Positions 17,001 through 26,040 of a DNA stretch of 64,000 bases are shown piece after piece. The stretch covers positions 1 through 64,000 of IMG/VR virus record IMGVR_UViG_3300034104_001007; one strand, given 5' to 3'. The notes under the pieces are model-generated. The model was not told the DNA's origin, made no database searches, and saw nothing but the letters and a program-made list of their open reading frames with translations. The DNA is from a virus. A program made the translations under genes and the position numbers. The stretch's first letter is position 1. Each line of letters begins with the position of its first letter.

Positions 17001-19878
17001 GGTCTGCCTCCGTAACTGTTAATCCAAGATTGCCTTGATACCACAACACCGGAACTGATGGTGCATCGATACCTGTACCTTTCATAATGCGTACATTCTT
17101 TTTACCTAAGAACTTCATGCCGTCAGTAACGCCAGTAATAGCCGAGTTGTATGGTATTTGACGTTTAACGCAGAACTCTTTAAAGGTACTTTGTAATAAG
17201 AACAACTGCATCTTATCGGGCTCATACCTACCCACAATCCTAACATTCGGGTTAAAGATAGGTGCTTGCTCAATACCACTACGGGCGTCTGCGTTACCAT
17301 TGATTTGAAGGATTGCGCCCTTGTTCTCTGATAAGAATTCACCGATGACAGTATTAAAGCTAACCTTCTCTGCCGCCGCCTCACCGCGTTTATCACGAAT
17401 GACTTCCATAGATAACTTAAACAAAGCATCAATATCCCAGTCGATAATACCTAATGACTTAGCGATGTACCCGCCAGTAATCATGCTACAAAACCCTGAT
17501 ACCCATACCCGTTCACTTGATAAAGAACCTAGCTCACGGTTAAGAATTTTACGCACTTTTGTCTGTAGGGTTTTTGTCCCTACAACATCTTTAACTACTG
17601 CGTTCATATAGATATCGCCTGCATGACCGTAGTTTTGCATCAATATGGTGACTAGGTTTTGTGCAAAGTCAGGGTCTAGTTCTTCAGGCTTCTCAAATGG
17701 AAACTCCATAACCCGATGCAACTCACCATCAGCCATTGACTTAGATGTGGTTAGTTTATCTACCATTGATGCGTTAGATGACACGGCTACAAGTGTTTTC
17801 CACCATGCAGTATTAACGCGCTCTTTGTTAGCGCTGGCCTCTAAACGATTCTTGGCGCGGCCCTCAGATATGCTGTATGACAGTTCTGATGTCTCGGGTG
17901 CTGTTAGGTTGGTCAGCTCGTCAAAGCAAAGAGGTAGATTGCAGTGCACCCCTAGGCGGTCATAACGTGAGTTTAGTGTATCGCTTCTACGCATCATCAT
18001 GTATTTAGAATTACCATACACAGAGTTGATGAAGTGTTGTACTAACGTCTTACCTGTACCAGCGTTCTCGCTCACGAAGTTAAACATCATGCCTGATTCA
18101 GACGTGAACTCCATAAGTGGCGCACCAAACGCAATCAATGCCCCTAACTGATGGTACTCCCAGCCTTTACGACCTAGCACATCACGCACAATTTTCCATT
18201 CCTCATAGTTCCCAGTAGGTTCCATGTACCCAGCAAGTGATGCGGTTTTTGTTGAAGGCGCGCTGTATGTACTACCCTTCGCTGAAATCTCGCGCTTACC
18301 AAGAACAAATACTGATGCGTTATCATGCCACCCAAAATTAGGGCGGGACATTTCTATTTTTGTGAACCGTTGTAGTTCGTTGTTAGCTGTAACTATATAA
18401 GCCAAAATAGACTCCATTTGTTTCCTGTAAGTAACGGCTACCCCATGAAAGGCTAGCGCATCACGCAATTTATCAATCGACGCTATACTCTTTAAGGGAA
18501 TAGCAAACTCAATTAACCCGTCCTGTGGCATGATAAGGTTTAGTATTAAGACCTCGCCTTCGTTCACATCCTTAACCCGCTTAGTAACAAACAAGTCATT
18601 GAGGTAAACTACGTCGTCTTCAGATTCCCCATCCTCACCCTTTACTTTCTTATAGATACCACCCTCCAGTCCACGGAAATATGGAAATGGTAGTTTAGGT
18701 ATCTTGTATGCCTTCGGCGCTTCGTCGGTTACTAAGTTAGATAAAGCAGACGTGCTCTCGGGCACCACTGCTGGTGCAGATACCTGATTAGGGAGAATAA
18801 TTTCTTCGGCAGTTGATTCCGCAACATACTCGCCTAGTTTAACAGGGGTGGCAATTTGCCCTGCATGTTTGCATCCGGTACAGCCATGAGGAAAATTATC
18901 TTGAAACCACCCGCATGTTCGCGGACCGTTGTTAAATTCAAGAGCCTTGTCTTCGGTTGCTTCAAAAGTGTAGCCATCATGTCCCCTTGATAATTTGTGG
19001 ATAGCGACATCACCATCATCACATACATTTGCTATTGATAAACCCGCACACCACAAGTCGTAGTGCACTGAGTTAGGCTTTTCTAGCATGCTTTTGATTT
19101 GCATGCAGCCCTCACCCTTGAGACTTTTAATCGCAATGGTTGAGAATTTCTTGGCTTTGTTGCCAGCTAGATGGGCAGTTGTGGCGTCCATCTCGAATTT
19201 GATTTTTGGTCTAGCAATAATTTCACTAATCCCACGCTCTGCACAACTCGCGCGCACAGGGGATTCAAACTGGGTTAAGGCAATAGGCCTAGGGATTTCA
19301 ATGCCCTTAAGGAACTTAGCCTCAACACCGTATTTGGTGTTGTTCGTACCGACAACGCGTAACACGCGCGCGCTATCCGCTGGCACTCGTGGGTCAATAT
19401 GTAACCCCGATTTTAAGCACAGCTGTTTAAATAAGTCTGCTATTGGTTGCCATTTTTCAGGAGTGATAGCCGTATCTAAAATCCAATACAGATGCCATCC
19501 ACCACCGGAATCCACGACAGCAGGCAATGGTAATCCTGTGTCATCAATAAATTTACGAACAATGCTTAGGGCGTCTGCTTTATTAGCATAGGCTTGTTTT
19601 GTTTCAAGCTTTTCAGGGTCGCTACTTATATCAATGTCGAGAAAGAAAGATTTAATCTCTTTGACATTGGTTTTTCTTCTTGAGCTATTATCCTTGAATG
19701 AGCTTAATGCAAAATAGGTGTTGGTTGAAGATTGGTCTATTGAATCTATTATCTTCTTAACATCAGCTAAGTTGTTTGCGAATCTTTGATTGGGTTCCTT
19801 TTTCGTTGGATTGACGCCGATAATGCAGTAGGTTCCCCCACTAGGCACAACGGCATCAATAAAGTCTAATGCGTTCAT
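16981..19878 (-). CDS. Primase-helicase, AEP-like primase domain plus DUF927-type helicase
   Basis: The large replication protein (965 residues from this start) has an N-terminal primase-polymerase-like part with FFLDIDIS (about residue 80) and PAVVDSGGGWHLYWIL (about 125), both typical of archaeo-eukaryotic primase folds. A cysteine cluster near residue 330 (HGCTGCKHAG) may bind zinc. The C-terminal half has Walker A SENAGTGKT near residue 600 and a Walker B-like LCFDEL. It would unwind the fork and prime synthesis. The ATG at 19878 (after GGGGCGAG) is preferred to an upstream TTG at 19899. Confidence 0.85.
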   Translation of the reverse strand: MNALDFIDAVVPSGGTYCIIGVNPTKKEPNQRFANNLADVKKIIDSIDQSSTNTYFALSSFKDNSSRRKTNVKEIKSFFLDIDISSDPEKLETKQAYANKADALSIVRKFIDDTGLPLPAVVDSGGGWHLYWILDTAITPEKWQPIADLFKQLCLKSGLHIDPRVPADSARVLRVVGTNNTKYGVEAKFLKGIEIPRPIALTQFESPVRASCAERGISEIIARPKIKFEMDATTAHLAGNKAKKFSTIAIKSLKGEGCMQIKSMLEKPNSVHYDLWCAGLSIANVCDDGDVAIHKLSRGHDGYTFEATEDKALEFNNGPRTCGWFQDNFPHGCTGCKHAGQIATPVKLGEYVAESTAEEIILPNQVSAPAVVPESTSALSNLVTDEAPKAYKIPKLPFPYFRGLEGGIYKKVKGEDGESEDDVVYLNDLFVTKRVKDVNEGEVLILNLIMPQDGLIEFAIPLKSIASIDKLRDALAFHGVAVTYRKQMESILAYIVTANNELQRFTKIEMSRPNFGWHDNASVFVLGKREISAKGSTYSAPSTKTASLAGYMEPTGNYEEWKIVRDVLGRKGWEYHQLGALIAFGAPLMEFTSESGMMFNFVSENAGTGKTLVQHFINSVYGNSKYMMMRRSDTLNSRYDRLGVHCNLPLCFDELTNLTAPETSELSYSISEGRAKNRLEASANKERVNTAWWKTLVAVSSNASMVDKLTTSKSMADGELHRVMEFPFEKPEELDPDFAQNLVTILMQNYGHAGDIYMNAVVKDVVGTKTLQTKVRKILNRELGSLSSERVWVSGFCSMITGGYIAKSLGIIDWDIDALFKLSMEVIRDKRGEAAAEKVSFNTVIGEFLSENKGAILQINGNADARSGIEQAPIFNPNVRIVGRYEPDKMQLFLLQSTFKEFCVKRQIPYNSAITGVTDGMKFLGKKNVRIMKGTGIDAPSVPVLWYQGNLGLTVTEADHEYSNS

Positions 19879-19900
19879 TCTCGCCCCGATTCGATACAAA

Positions 19901-19930
19901 AGAGTACGCTGGGATTAGCCAACGTACTCT
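19901..19930 (-). promoter_or_regulatory. Hairpin between SSB-like and primase genes, possible attenuator
   Basis: A perfect 8-bp inverted repeat AGAGTACG/CGTACTCT with a 14-base loop lies in the only real gap between these two replication genes. On the minus strand it is followed by TTTTG. It could be a weak intrinsic terminator that lowers primase expression relative to the SSB-like protein, or an mRNA processing or protection stem. Confidence 0.5.
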
Positions 19931-19954
19931 CAACAGAAGGATACTATTCTGACC

Positions 19955-20890
19955 TTATTCGTCCCATTCGTCAATGAGAGAAGCAAGTTCTGTTTTCTCT
20001 ACTAACGGTGGGGCTTCCTTCTCGACCTTGACAGGCTCCTCAATCACTGAATCTTCCTCATGGATTTCAGGTGCTGGGGTTGGTTTTGGTTCTGCTTTCT
20101 TAGTTGCTGGTGGTGCAATTACTTGTTGTGCTACTGGTGCAGGTGCAAACTCTTGCTTATCTTTCACACCATCTACTTGTGAAACTGTCATAGTAATAGC
20201 GCGCAATGCTGAATCAGATTTACCTTGTGCAACACTGATGTTGTACTCGGCTTCTTCTAATGGGCGAATGCCACGGAATACTAACTTAGGTGTAGCTGAT
20301 GCTGTATCGAAACGCATCTCGGTAACTACTGCACTGATTGGCATTTTCAATGCACCGATAGATTGTGCATAGGCTTGCATAGGTAGTTTTTGACCGTCTA
20401 CACCCTTACCAAAGATTGAAGTGGATGGTAATGACAACTGATACACATCACCGCTCAAATCACCTTCTAATATAACTGCAAGGCGTTGGGTATAACGACA
20501 AGCACGGCTTTCACCTTGACCTGAACCCTTGATGTTTTTCTCGCATGACATACAAGTATTAGCTTGTGGGTCTACTACATCTGCATTTGGTTTAGTACCG
20601 TCAGCTGACCAGCATGAAGGACCTTTTGGCGCAGCTTCTGAATCATATGTACCTTCGTAGTATGTACGACCTAGTGGTGATGAGGCTACGATAACTACAT
20701 TCATAGCGCGCTCTTCATTAACCATTAGCTCTTCGCCATTAACCAACATGCGGAACACACCGCCCTTGATTGAAATACGTTTGCTACCGCTACCACTGTT
20801 ACCTGCTAAGTTCTTGGTGGTTGCATCTAACTCAATACCTTTTAAGTATGATGGTAAGTTGCTACCTTGAAATATCGCCATGTTACTCAT
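19955..20890 (-). CDS. Putative single-stranded DNA-binding protein with zinc-binding cysteines
   Basis: The 311-residue protein has a beta-rich core (ISIKGGVFRMLVNGEEL, AMNVVIVASSPLGRTYYEG) and a four-cysteine block (CWSADGTKPNADV, then CMSCEKNIKGSG and ACRYTQR). Further strands, a proline-rich linker and an acidic tip LIDEWDE follow. An OB-like body plus a disordered linker and an acidic C-terminal tail is the usual SSB architecture. Its place between the HTH and primase genes fits. The assignment is by architecture. The ATG at 20890 has AAGGGG seven bases upstream. Confidence 0.55.
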   Translation of the reverse strand: MSNMAIFQGSNLPSYLKGIELDATTKNLAGNSGSGSKRISIKGGVFRMLVNGEELMVNEERAMNVVIVASSPLGRTYYEGTYDSEAAPKGPSCWSADGTKPNADVVDPQANTCMSCEKNIKGSGQGESRACRYTQRLAVILEGDLSGDVYQLSLPSTSIFGKGVDGQKLPMQAYAQSIGALKMPISAVVTEMRFDTASATPKLVFRGIRPLEEAEYNISVAQGKSDSALRAITMTVSQVDGVKDKQEFAPAPVAQQVIAPPATKKAEPKPTPAPEIHEEDSVIEEPVKVEKEAPPLVEKTELASLIDEWDE

Positions 20891-21221
20891 TTGTTTCCCC
20901 TTCGTTGTGATTATAAATTGCTTCTACTGCATCCCCGTATGTTTCAACTAGCGTTCTTTTTTCCATACGCTTCTTTGCTTCTGTATGTGCCAAAGTTTGT
21001 ATCTCCACCATTACGTCATGGGGTAATTCGTTATCCATAGTAAAATCTAACACATCAAAACTATTGTTCATGTATGACTCTAATGATGTCTTACGAATAC
21101 GGAAACCATTCCCAATTTTCTTAGCAGGGATTTCACCTGTATTAATAAGCTTGTACAACAACTTAGTTGAGATTTTTAAAAACTGTGCGGCACCTTGCGC
21201 CGTTAGAATTTCGTCACTCAT
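20883..21221 (-). CDS. Helix-turn-helix (excisionase/MerR-like) DNA-binding protein
   Basis: In this 112-residue protein the first 55 residues read EILTAQGAAQFLKISTK, then LLYKLINTGEIPAKKIGNGF and RIRKTSLESYM. This is the standard HTH_17/excisionase-type winged helix (A-A-x-hL-x-h-S...Y-x-h-h-x-x-G-x-h-P-x-x-x-h-G). An acidic helical tail follows. In a lytic replication operon it is more likely a transcription or origin-binding regulator than an excisionase. It overlaps both neighbours by a few bases. Confidence 0.8.
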   Translation of the reverse strand: MSDEILTAQGAAQFLKISTKLLYKLINTGEIPAKKIGNGFRIRKTSLESYMNNSFDVLDFTMDNELPHDVMVEIQTLAHTEAKKRMEKRTLVETYGDAVEAIYNHNEGETNE

Positions 21222-21613
21222 TCCAGCTCCTTTCTTGGTTTAGTAAATCTGATTGAATATGCCCTATCACAATTAAGTGCGGGCGGGTAATCGGTTGGGT
21301 GGTCTGCCAGCCATTCTTTCATAGCTGAATCAGATACCCGACGTTGAAGTAAATGCAAAGCATCGTGTTCTTTTACATACTCTGCAAATGGTTGCCAGTC
21401 ATTAACCCAATACCTATCACTAACAACCCGTGACACAGTACCAAATTTAGTTTTCAGGCTGTTTAACCCTTGCGCCTTGCATATTTCTAATAGCTCATGG
21501 GCAACTAAGTCTTCTTGCTCTTTCAACTTAGAATCTTGTTGTGATAGTTCTGACCGTTTAGCCTTAATCTTTGAATAGACTGAAGCTAACTTTTCTGCTG
21601 TGATTTCGCTCAT
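21218..21613 (-). CDS. Conserved phage replication-region protein with coiled coil
   Basis: Of 131 residues, 1-50 form a coiled coil (KIKAKRSELSQQDSKLKEQE). Residues 55-131 contain TKFGTVSRVVSDRYWVNDW and end in YSIRFTKPRK. The 'K(F/Y)GTV-R-V--RYW--DW' text recurs in phage genes next to replication functions; I know no proven role. It is first in a sub-operon with its own promoter candidate. Confidence 0.65.
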   Translation of the reverse strand: MSEITAEKLASVYSKIKAKRSELSQQDSKLKEQEDLVAHELLEICKAQGLNSLKTKFGTVSRVVSDRYWVNDWQPFAEYVKEHDALHLLQRRVSDSAMKEWLADHPTDYPPALNCDRAYSIRFTKPRKELE

Positions 21614-21644
21614 CGAATTCTCCTTTCGTGTTAAGCAGGGTATA

Positions 21645-21673
21645 ATCTTATATGTATTTTAAATCCCTGTCAA
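21645..21673 (-). promoter_or_regulatory. Sigma70-type promoter for the HTH/SSB/primase genes
   Basis: On the minus strand, a perfect TTGACA (21668-21673) is followed after 17 bases by TAAGAT (21645-21650), or after 15 bases by TATAAG (21647-21652). It lies in an 84-base gap upstream of the gene at 21218-21613, an otherwise rare spacer in this operon. Confidence 0.6.
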
Positions 21674-21697
21674 GCGTTCTTACGTACATTCGTGTAT

Positions 21698-23257
21698 TTA
21701 CATCTGCAATACTTCTTTATAAAGATTAATTAATCCTTCGTGGCTTTCGATTCGTTTGTCCAGCATGTCGTACATTTTCTCTTCTGCTGGGCTACCTTGA
21801 ATCATAAAGATGGTTACCTTCGTATCTTGACCATTACGGTGAGCACGAGAGTTAGCTTGTAGAAACGTTTCTACACTTGAGGTTGGTCCAAACCAAATAA
21901 CCGATGATGCCGCGGTTAATGTAATACCATGGGATGCTGCTTGTGGTTGGATAACAATGACGCGTGTATCAGGACTATTTTGAAAGTCGTTAATAATATC
22001 ACCCCGTTTTGAGGGACTTACATCACCATGGATAAATGAAGTTTGAATACCTCGTGCGGCTAGGTGGTCTTTAATTAACTCAATCACATGTCTGAACGGA
22101 GCAAATATGATAGTCTTTTTATCGGACTCGTCAATGATTTCATCCATAACATTTAGCCGATTGGATGCGTCGAACCGTAACACTTCTCCATTATCTGAAT
22201 AGACTGCGCCACATGATATTTGTAATAGTTTATTAAGGTTAGCTGCCGCGTGGACTGCACTAACTTCTTCCCCTGCGGCTGACATCAACATGTCTTTCTT
22301 CATCTGACGATAGTAGGATAGTTGTTGTGGGGTTAGCTCTACATCACGGCGGGTGAACATCATCTCGGGCAAGTCCAAGCATTGTTCTTTAGTAAACCGA
22401 ATGGCTGGCTGTAATGCGTTGAATACGATGTCCTTAGCTTGTGGGCGTGGCACCCATTTAAACTGAGTTAGCCTTTGCATAACCATATCGCGCCATTGAG
22501 TAAAGTATTTGGGGACACGGTCGGGGCATACTAACTTAGCCAAACCATATGCATCCTCGGGTGATTGTGCGGCGGGTGTACCTGTCATCATCCATAGCCT
22601 TGGCTTAACTGCGCCCATGATTTTGTTAAAGGCTTTCCATCTACGGGTCGATGTGGACTTAAGGTTATTGGCCTCGTCTACGATAATCAAATCAAACCCA
22701 CCTGCTATGATGTCATCCATGACTATCTCAATCCCGTCATAGTTAATTATCACAAACTCTGTATCTGATTGGATAACCCGTTTGCGTTGTTCTTTAGTGC
22801 CGTGGGCTATACCTACCTTGCGATGCATTACTGAACGGAATAAGTCATCCTTCCATGCGGCATGCATAATAGAAATCGGGCATACAACAAGCACTCGCTT
22901 AACTTCTCCTAACTTCATAAGGTAGTCTGCCGCCCAAGCCGCAGAGCAAGTCTTGCCTGTACCTTGTTCAGATAGTAGGAAACATCGGTCGTATGTGGAT
23001 AGGAATTCTGCGGTGGTTGTTTGGTGAGACATTGGCTTGTACATGCCAGTCCAAGTATATCGCATAGGGGCTGGAGGTACGGCTTTGAACCCAAGGGCAT
23101 GAAGGGCACGAACTTCGTCGCGCCCCCAGTAAACCAATACCTCATCGATGTCGGTATTCGCTATTCTCCCTATGAGCTTGCTCTTAGGAATTGCCTTTAG
23201 TATGTTGCTGGTTAATCTAGTTTTTAGCTTTACTGCGCGGTTTTCTACCAGTTCCAT
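21698..23257 (-). CDS. SNF2-family DNA helicase/translocase
   Basis: This superfamily 2 ATPase has Walker A LSEQGTGKTC and motif II IVDEANNLKS (DEAN, where many relatives have DEAH). Motif III is MTGTPA, and the C-terminal RecA domain has IVIQPQAASHGITLT and QANSRAHRNGQ (motifs V/VI). It probably remodels forks or recombination intermediates, or strips proteins from DNA. ATG 23257 (MELVENRAVKLKTR) is chosen because the family usually begins at this strand; an upstream start at 23323 would overlap the HNH gene by over 100 bases. Confidence 0.85.
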   Translation of the reverse strand: MELVENRAVKLKTRLTSNILKAIPKSKLIGRIANTDIDEVLVYWGRDEVRALHALGFKAVPPAPMRYTWTGMYKPMSHQTTTAEFLSTYDRCFLLSEQGTGKTCSAAWAADYLMKLGEVKRVLVVCPISIMHAAWKDDLFRSVMHRKVGIAHGTKEQRKRVIQSDTEFVIINYDGIEIVMDDIIAGGFDLIIVDEANNLKSTSTRRWKAFNKIMGAVKPRLWMMTGTPAAQSPEDAYGLAKLVCPDRVPKYFTQWRDMVMQRLTQFKWVPRPQAKDIVFNALQPAIRFTKEQCLDLPEMMFTRRDVELTPQQLSYYRQMKKDMLMSAAGEEVSAVHAAANLNKLLQISCGAVYSDNGEVLRFDASNRLNVMDEIIDESDKKTIIFAPFRHVIELIKDHLAARGIQTSFIHGDVSPSKRGDIINDFQNSPDTRVIVIQPQAASHGITLTAASSVIWFGPTSSVETFLQANSRAHRNGQDTKVTIFMIQGSPAEEKMYDMLDKRIESHEGLINLYKEVLQM

Positions 23258-23501
23258 GTTTGTTGTCTGCCTCGTTAGCACTTGGGTCTCGCAATCGTAA
23301 ATTACCCGATGTCGTTTTACCACCAGCGCGTATTGGTTTTATGTGGTCAATATGTTTACCAGCACGGTCAATACCTTTCTTATCGTATTCACGTCGTGCC
23401 TTTTGTCTTTCTAGTTGGTCTTTTGTTTCGCCACGAGCCTTTTGCATCTCGTATTGTTTTTTCCAGTATTCCGGAGGGAGTGGTCCTTTTTTGCGGGGCA
23501 T
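23217..23501 (-). CDS. HNH endonuclease
   Basis: The 94-residue protein has a basic N-terminal half followed by the HNH motif: HIDHIKPIRAGGKTTSGNLR, then ANEADNKH. The DH, N and H positions are all present. ATG 23501 (MPRKKGP) is supported by AAGGAAATAACT just upstream; an ATG at 23525 lacks such a site. Small HNH nucleases beside phage helicase and recombination genes may process host DNA or act in packaging or recombination. The gene overlaps the SNF2 start. Confidence 0.85.
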   Translation of the reverse strand: MPRKKGPLPPEYWKKQYEMQKARGETKDQLERQKARREYDKKGIDRAGKHIDHIKPIRAGGKTTSGNLRLRDPSANEADNKHGTGRKPRSKAKN

Positions 23502-23503
23502 AG

Positions 23504-24157
23504 TTATTTCCTTTTCGGTCGCCAATATTCACAGGTTTTATGCGGACACCAGCTACACAATCCTGTTGGGTTAGGATTCCATACACCGACATCCGCGCAT
23601 AACATAATACTATCGCGTTTTGCCAACCACTGCTCAAGTAAATGTGCAAAGTCCTTGCGGTCATACTCACGCTTAATCATTACATCGTGTAAAAGAAATA
23701 ACAGAGCGCCCTTAACTGTCATCACTGATGGGAACTTAGCAAATACCATAAGCGCCATCAGCTCTAACTGCTTAGGCTCGGGGTACTTAGCGCTACCAGT
23801 CTTATAGTCCACAACTCTAGCAGTCTCGCCATTGACAATAACTAAGTCAGCAACCCCACGGAATGTTCCATCATCTGAATCGAACGGTAAGCATTGACCA
23901 TTTGAATCAATCGACATCTCTAGCTCACAATACTTCTCACCTGGATATGAATTCAGTTTATCCAGTATATCCTTGAACCGCGCGTGACCGCCCAAGTCCT
24001 TACCATCTCTGATGTATTCCTCGCAGGCTAAGTGAACTTCTTTACCGTACAGCGTCGCAGTAGAGTCTTCGTGTGGGTACGATTTTAATATACGAACTTG
24101 ATAATACTTGCGTGGGCAGTTATCAAACTCTTTCATTGCGCTGAACGATAATCTCAT
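23504..24157 (-). CDS. Cas4/RecB-like PD-(D/E)XK nuclease with probable Fe-S cluster
   Basis: The 217-residue protein shows the PD-(D/E)XK core: E39 helix region, GVADLV (D104), VVDYKTG (D117, K119). C14 (DNCPRKYY) together with C201, C204 and C209 (CSWCPHKTC) makes the one-plus-three cysteine set that holds a 4Fe-4S cluster in Cas4 and AddB-type nucleases. It probably resects DNA ends or works with the SNF2 helicase in recombination. It sits directly after DNA polymerase with one base between. Confidence 0.85.
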   Translation of the reverse strand: MRLSFSAMKEFDNCPRKYYQVRILKSYPHEDSTATLYGKEVHLACEEYIRDGKDLGGHARFKDILDKLNSYPGEKYCELEMSIDSNGQCLPFDSDDGTFRGVADLVIVNGETARVVDYKTGSAKYPEPKQLELMALMVFAKFPSVMTVKGALLFLLHDVMIKREYDRKDFAHLLEQWLAKRDSIMLCADVGVWNPNPTGLCSWCPHKTCEYWRPKRK

Positions 24158-26038
24158 TTACTTAGCATCTCCGTAGCTATCTGCTACGCCCCCTTCGCCA
24201 TCAAGTGGTAAATCGGGTGCCCATTCGGGTGGCGTTCGCATCAAGGTTAGTAATTCTTCAAGTGCTTGTTCTGCACAATCTTCTTTAACAAGTAGCAATA
24301 CCTCATCGTGAACTGTCCCCACAACATGATACTTCTTGCTTATCTCTAGAATAATCTCAGCCATAATATCACGCGCAAGCGATTGTGTACACCTTTGGAA
24401 CACCTTTGCACCATAAACTTTATCGCGCCCATTGCGTTGCGCATAGGTATATTCGTTCTTACCCGATTCTTTGTTTTTACCATTGACTAGGTTTGGGTAG
24501 GTTAGTATAAGGCCGTTTGGTTTTTTCAATCCCTCGGCGGTAACTTGAACCACACCATTTTTACAAAAGCTCATCGTTTGTTTTTTGAGCAGAGCCTCAA
24601 GGACATTAGTTCCTTGCCCCCAAGTTTCCACAACTTTGTCATAGCCTGTGCGGTATAGTGTCGTTAGTGATTTAGCTTCGCCATCGGTAACTGTTTGAGC
24701 GCCCTTACTTTGAATACGAATAGTGCCCTGCAACTTAACCGCACCTGTGCCATAAATCAATGACAGTGATGCGCACTTACCTACGAATCGTTTTGGGTCT
24801 TTCTTTCCAATAGATTCATATGGAATCTGATACGCTTGTGATGCGAAGTCACGATACAAGTCTTTACCCTCGCGGATTAACTCGAGCTTGTCTTCCTGTC
24901 CCGCAAGCCATAGTCCTAGTCGCAACTCAATGTTACTTAAGTCGGCAACAACAAGCTTATAGCCCTTGGGGGCGTGTAACGCGTAACGAAGTGCATCTGA
25001 AGGCTTGGGTCGGTCAGGGTCAATTCGTGATAAGTTCTGCGGGTTAACATCGAACCCCGACCACCGATGGGTAACACAAGCCCCACTATACTTGAGCGGG
25101 AACGGAAAGGTCCCTCTTTCAGCAATAGATAAGAACGCCTCCGACCGAGTGATACCGATAGTAGACTTGAACCCCATACGAGCCGCGAAAAGAGCCTGTA
25201 TAATTGGGTTTGGGTGGTCTTCAAGTATCGTAAATTCCTCATCCGTTTTTGCAAAAGCGTATGTTTCTTTACCCGTGGTTGGGCTAATTTTCCGTGGTGG
25301 CTCAACTCCGTTCTCCTTAAGTAGTTTAGCAAACTGTTCATTACTCATGAGTTGCTTCTGTAATGTTTCCTCGGTCTTTACTCCAAGCTCATTCATTAGT
25401 TTAAGCATAAGGCTACGGCGCTCAACACCAATCTCATACAGGGCTTTCTCTAATAGCCTCTTGTCTAGCTTGAGTGCAGGCTCAGTAAACATTCGCACAG
25501 TCAAGTCAATTAGTTTTAATTCTTTCTTAGGGAAAGAGGGTAGCATCATAGTGAGTAGCGTGTATGTCAGCTCCACATCATTCATACAGTATTCACCATA
25601 AGCATCTATCTCGGCCTGTGTAAAATCTAGCCTGCGTTTACCCAGCGCATTAAGAACTTCTGTTCCCTTTTCGCCGATGTTGTATAGCTTGGCTAGGTTC
25701 TTTAATGATACGGACTCACTGATACCATGCAACACATTGGCCATTGATAGCGTGTCTAGTATTTTGGCGGGTCGTATGTCGTATATCCAGTTAAGGATTG
25801 CCATATCAAAGTGCGCGTTCTGTGCACACACTGCGTTTTTTGGGATGTCATACTTCTTTAAGAATGATTTGATTGTTTTGAAATCCCCTGTGCACCACTC
25901 GGTTGGGCCGTCGTTAACCTTGACAGCTACGCCTATGGTTTCAAATAGGGGTGACCTAATGTATTCCTCGGTCGTTATTTTAGATAGACTGAATGCCCTG
26001 TCGTAAAAGGTTTCAAAGTCTAGTGTGATGATGTTCAT
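24158..26038 (-). CDS. polA: DNA polymerase I (family A) with 3'-5' exonuclease
   Basis: The 626-residue replicative polymerase has exonuclease motifs DFET (D7, E9), NAHFDMAIL (D78) and YCMNDVELT (D154). Polymerase motif A is VVADLSNIELR (D366), the O-helix is RFVGKCASLSLIYG (R417, K421), and motif C is VHDEV (H577, D578, E579). There is no 5'-3' exonuclease domain, as usual for phage enzymes. L425 occupies the position equivalent to F762 of E. coli Pol I. It overlaps or abuts the nuclease genes on both sides. Confidence 0.95.
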   Translation of the reverse strand: MNIITLDFETFYDRAFSLSKITTEEYIRSPLFETIGVAVKVNDGPTEWCTGDFKTIKSFLKKYDIPKNAVCAQNAHFDMAILNWIYDIRPAKILDTLSMANVLHGISESVSLKNLAKLYNIGEKGTEVLNALGKRRLDFTQAEIDAYGEYCMNDVELTYTLLTMMLPSFPKKELKLIDLTVRMFTEPALKLDKRLLEKALYEIGVERRSLMLKLMNELGVKTEETLQKQLMSNEQFAKLLKENGVEPPRKISPTTGKETYAFAKTDEEFTILEDHPNPIIQALFAARMGFKSTIGITRSEAFLSIAERGTFPFPLKYSGACVTHRWSGFDVNPQNLSRIDPDRPKPSDALRYALHAPKGYKLVVADLSNIELRLGLWLAGQEDKLELIREGKDLYRDFASQAYQIPYESIGKKDPKRFVGKCASLSLIYGTGAVKLQGTIRIQSKGAQTVTDGEAKSLTTLYRTGYDKVVETWGQGTNVLEALLKKQTMSFCKNGVVQVTAEGLKKPNGLILTYPNLVNGKNKESGKNEYTYAQRNGRDKVYGAKVFQRCTQSLARDIMAEIILEISKKYHVVGTVHDEVLLLVKEDCAEQALEELLTLMRTPPEWAPDLPLDGEGGVADSYGDAK

Positions 26039-26040
26039 TA

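Noticed and set aside
20883-21221. Excisionase as evidence of lysogeny
   Set aside because: There is no integrase or attachment site in the window. The HTH type is also used by ordinary regulators, and the gene sits in a replication operon.
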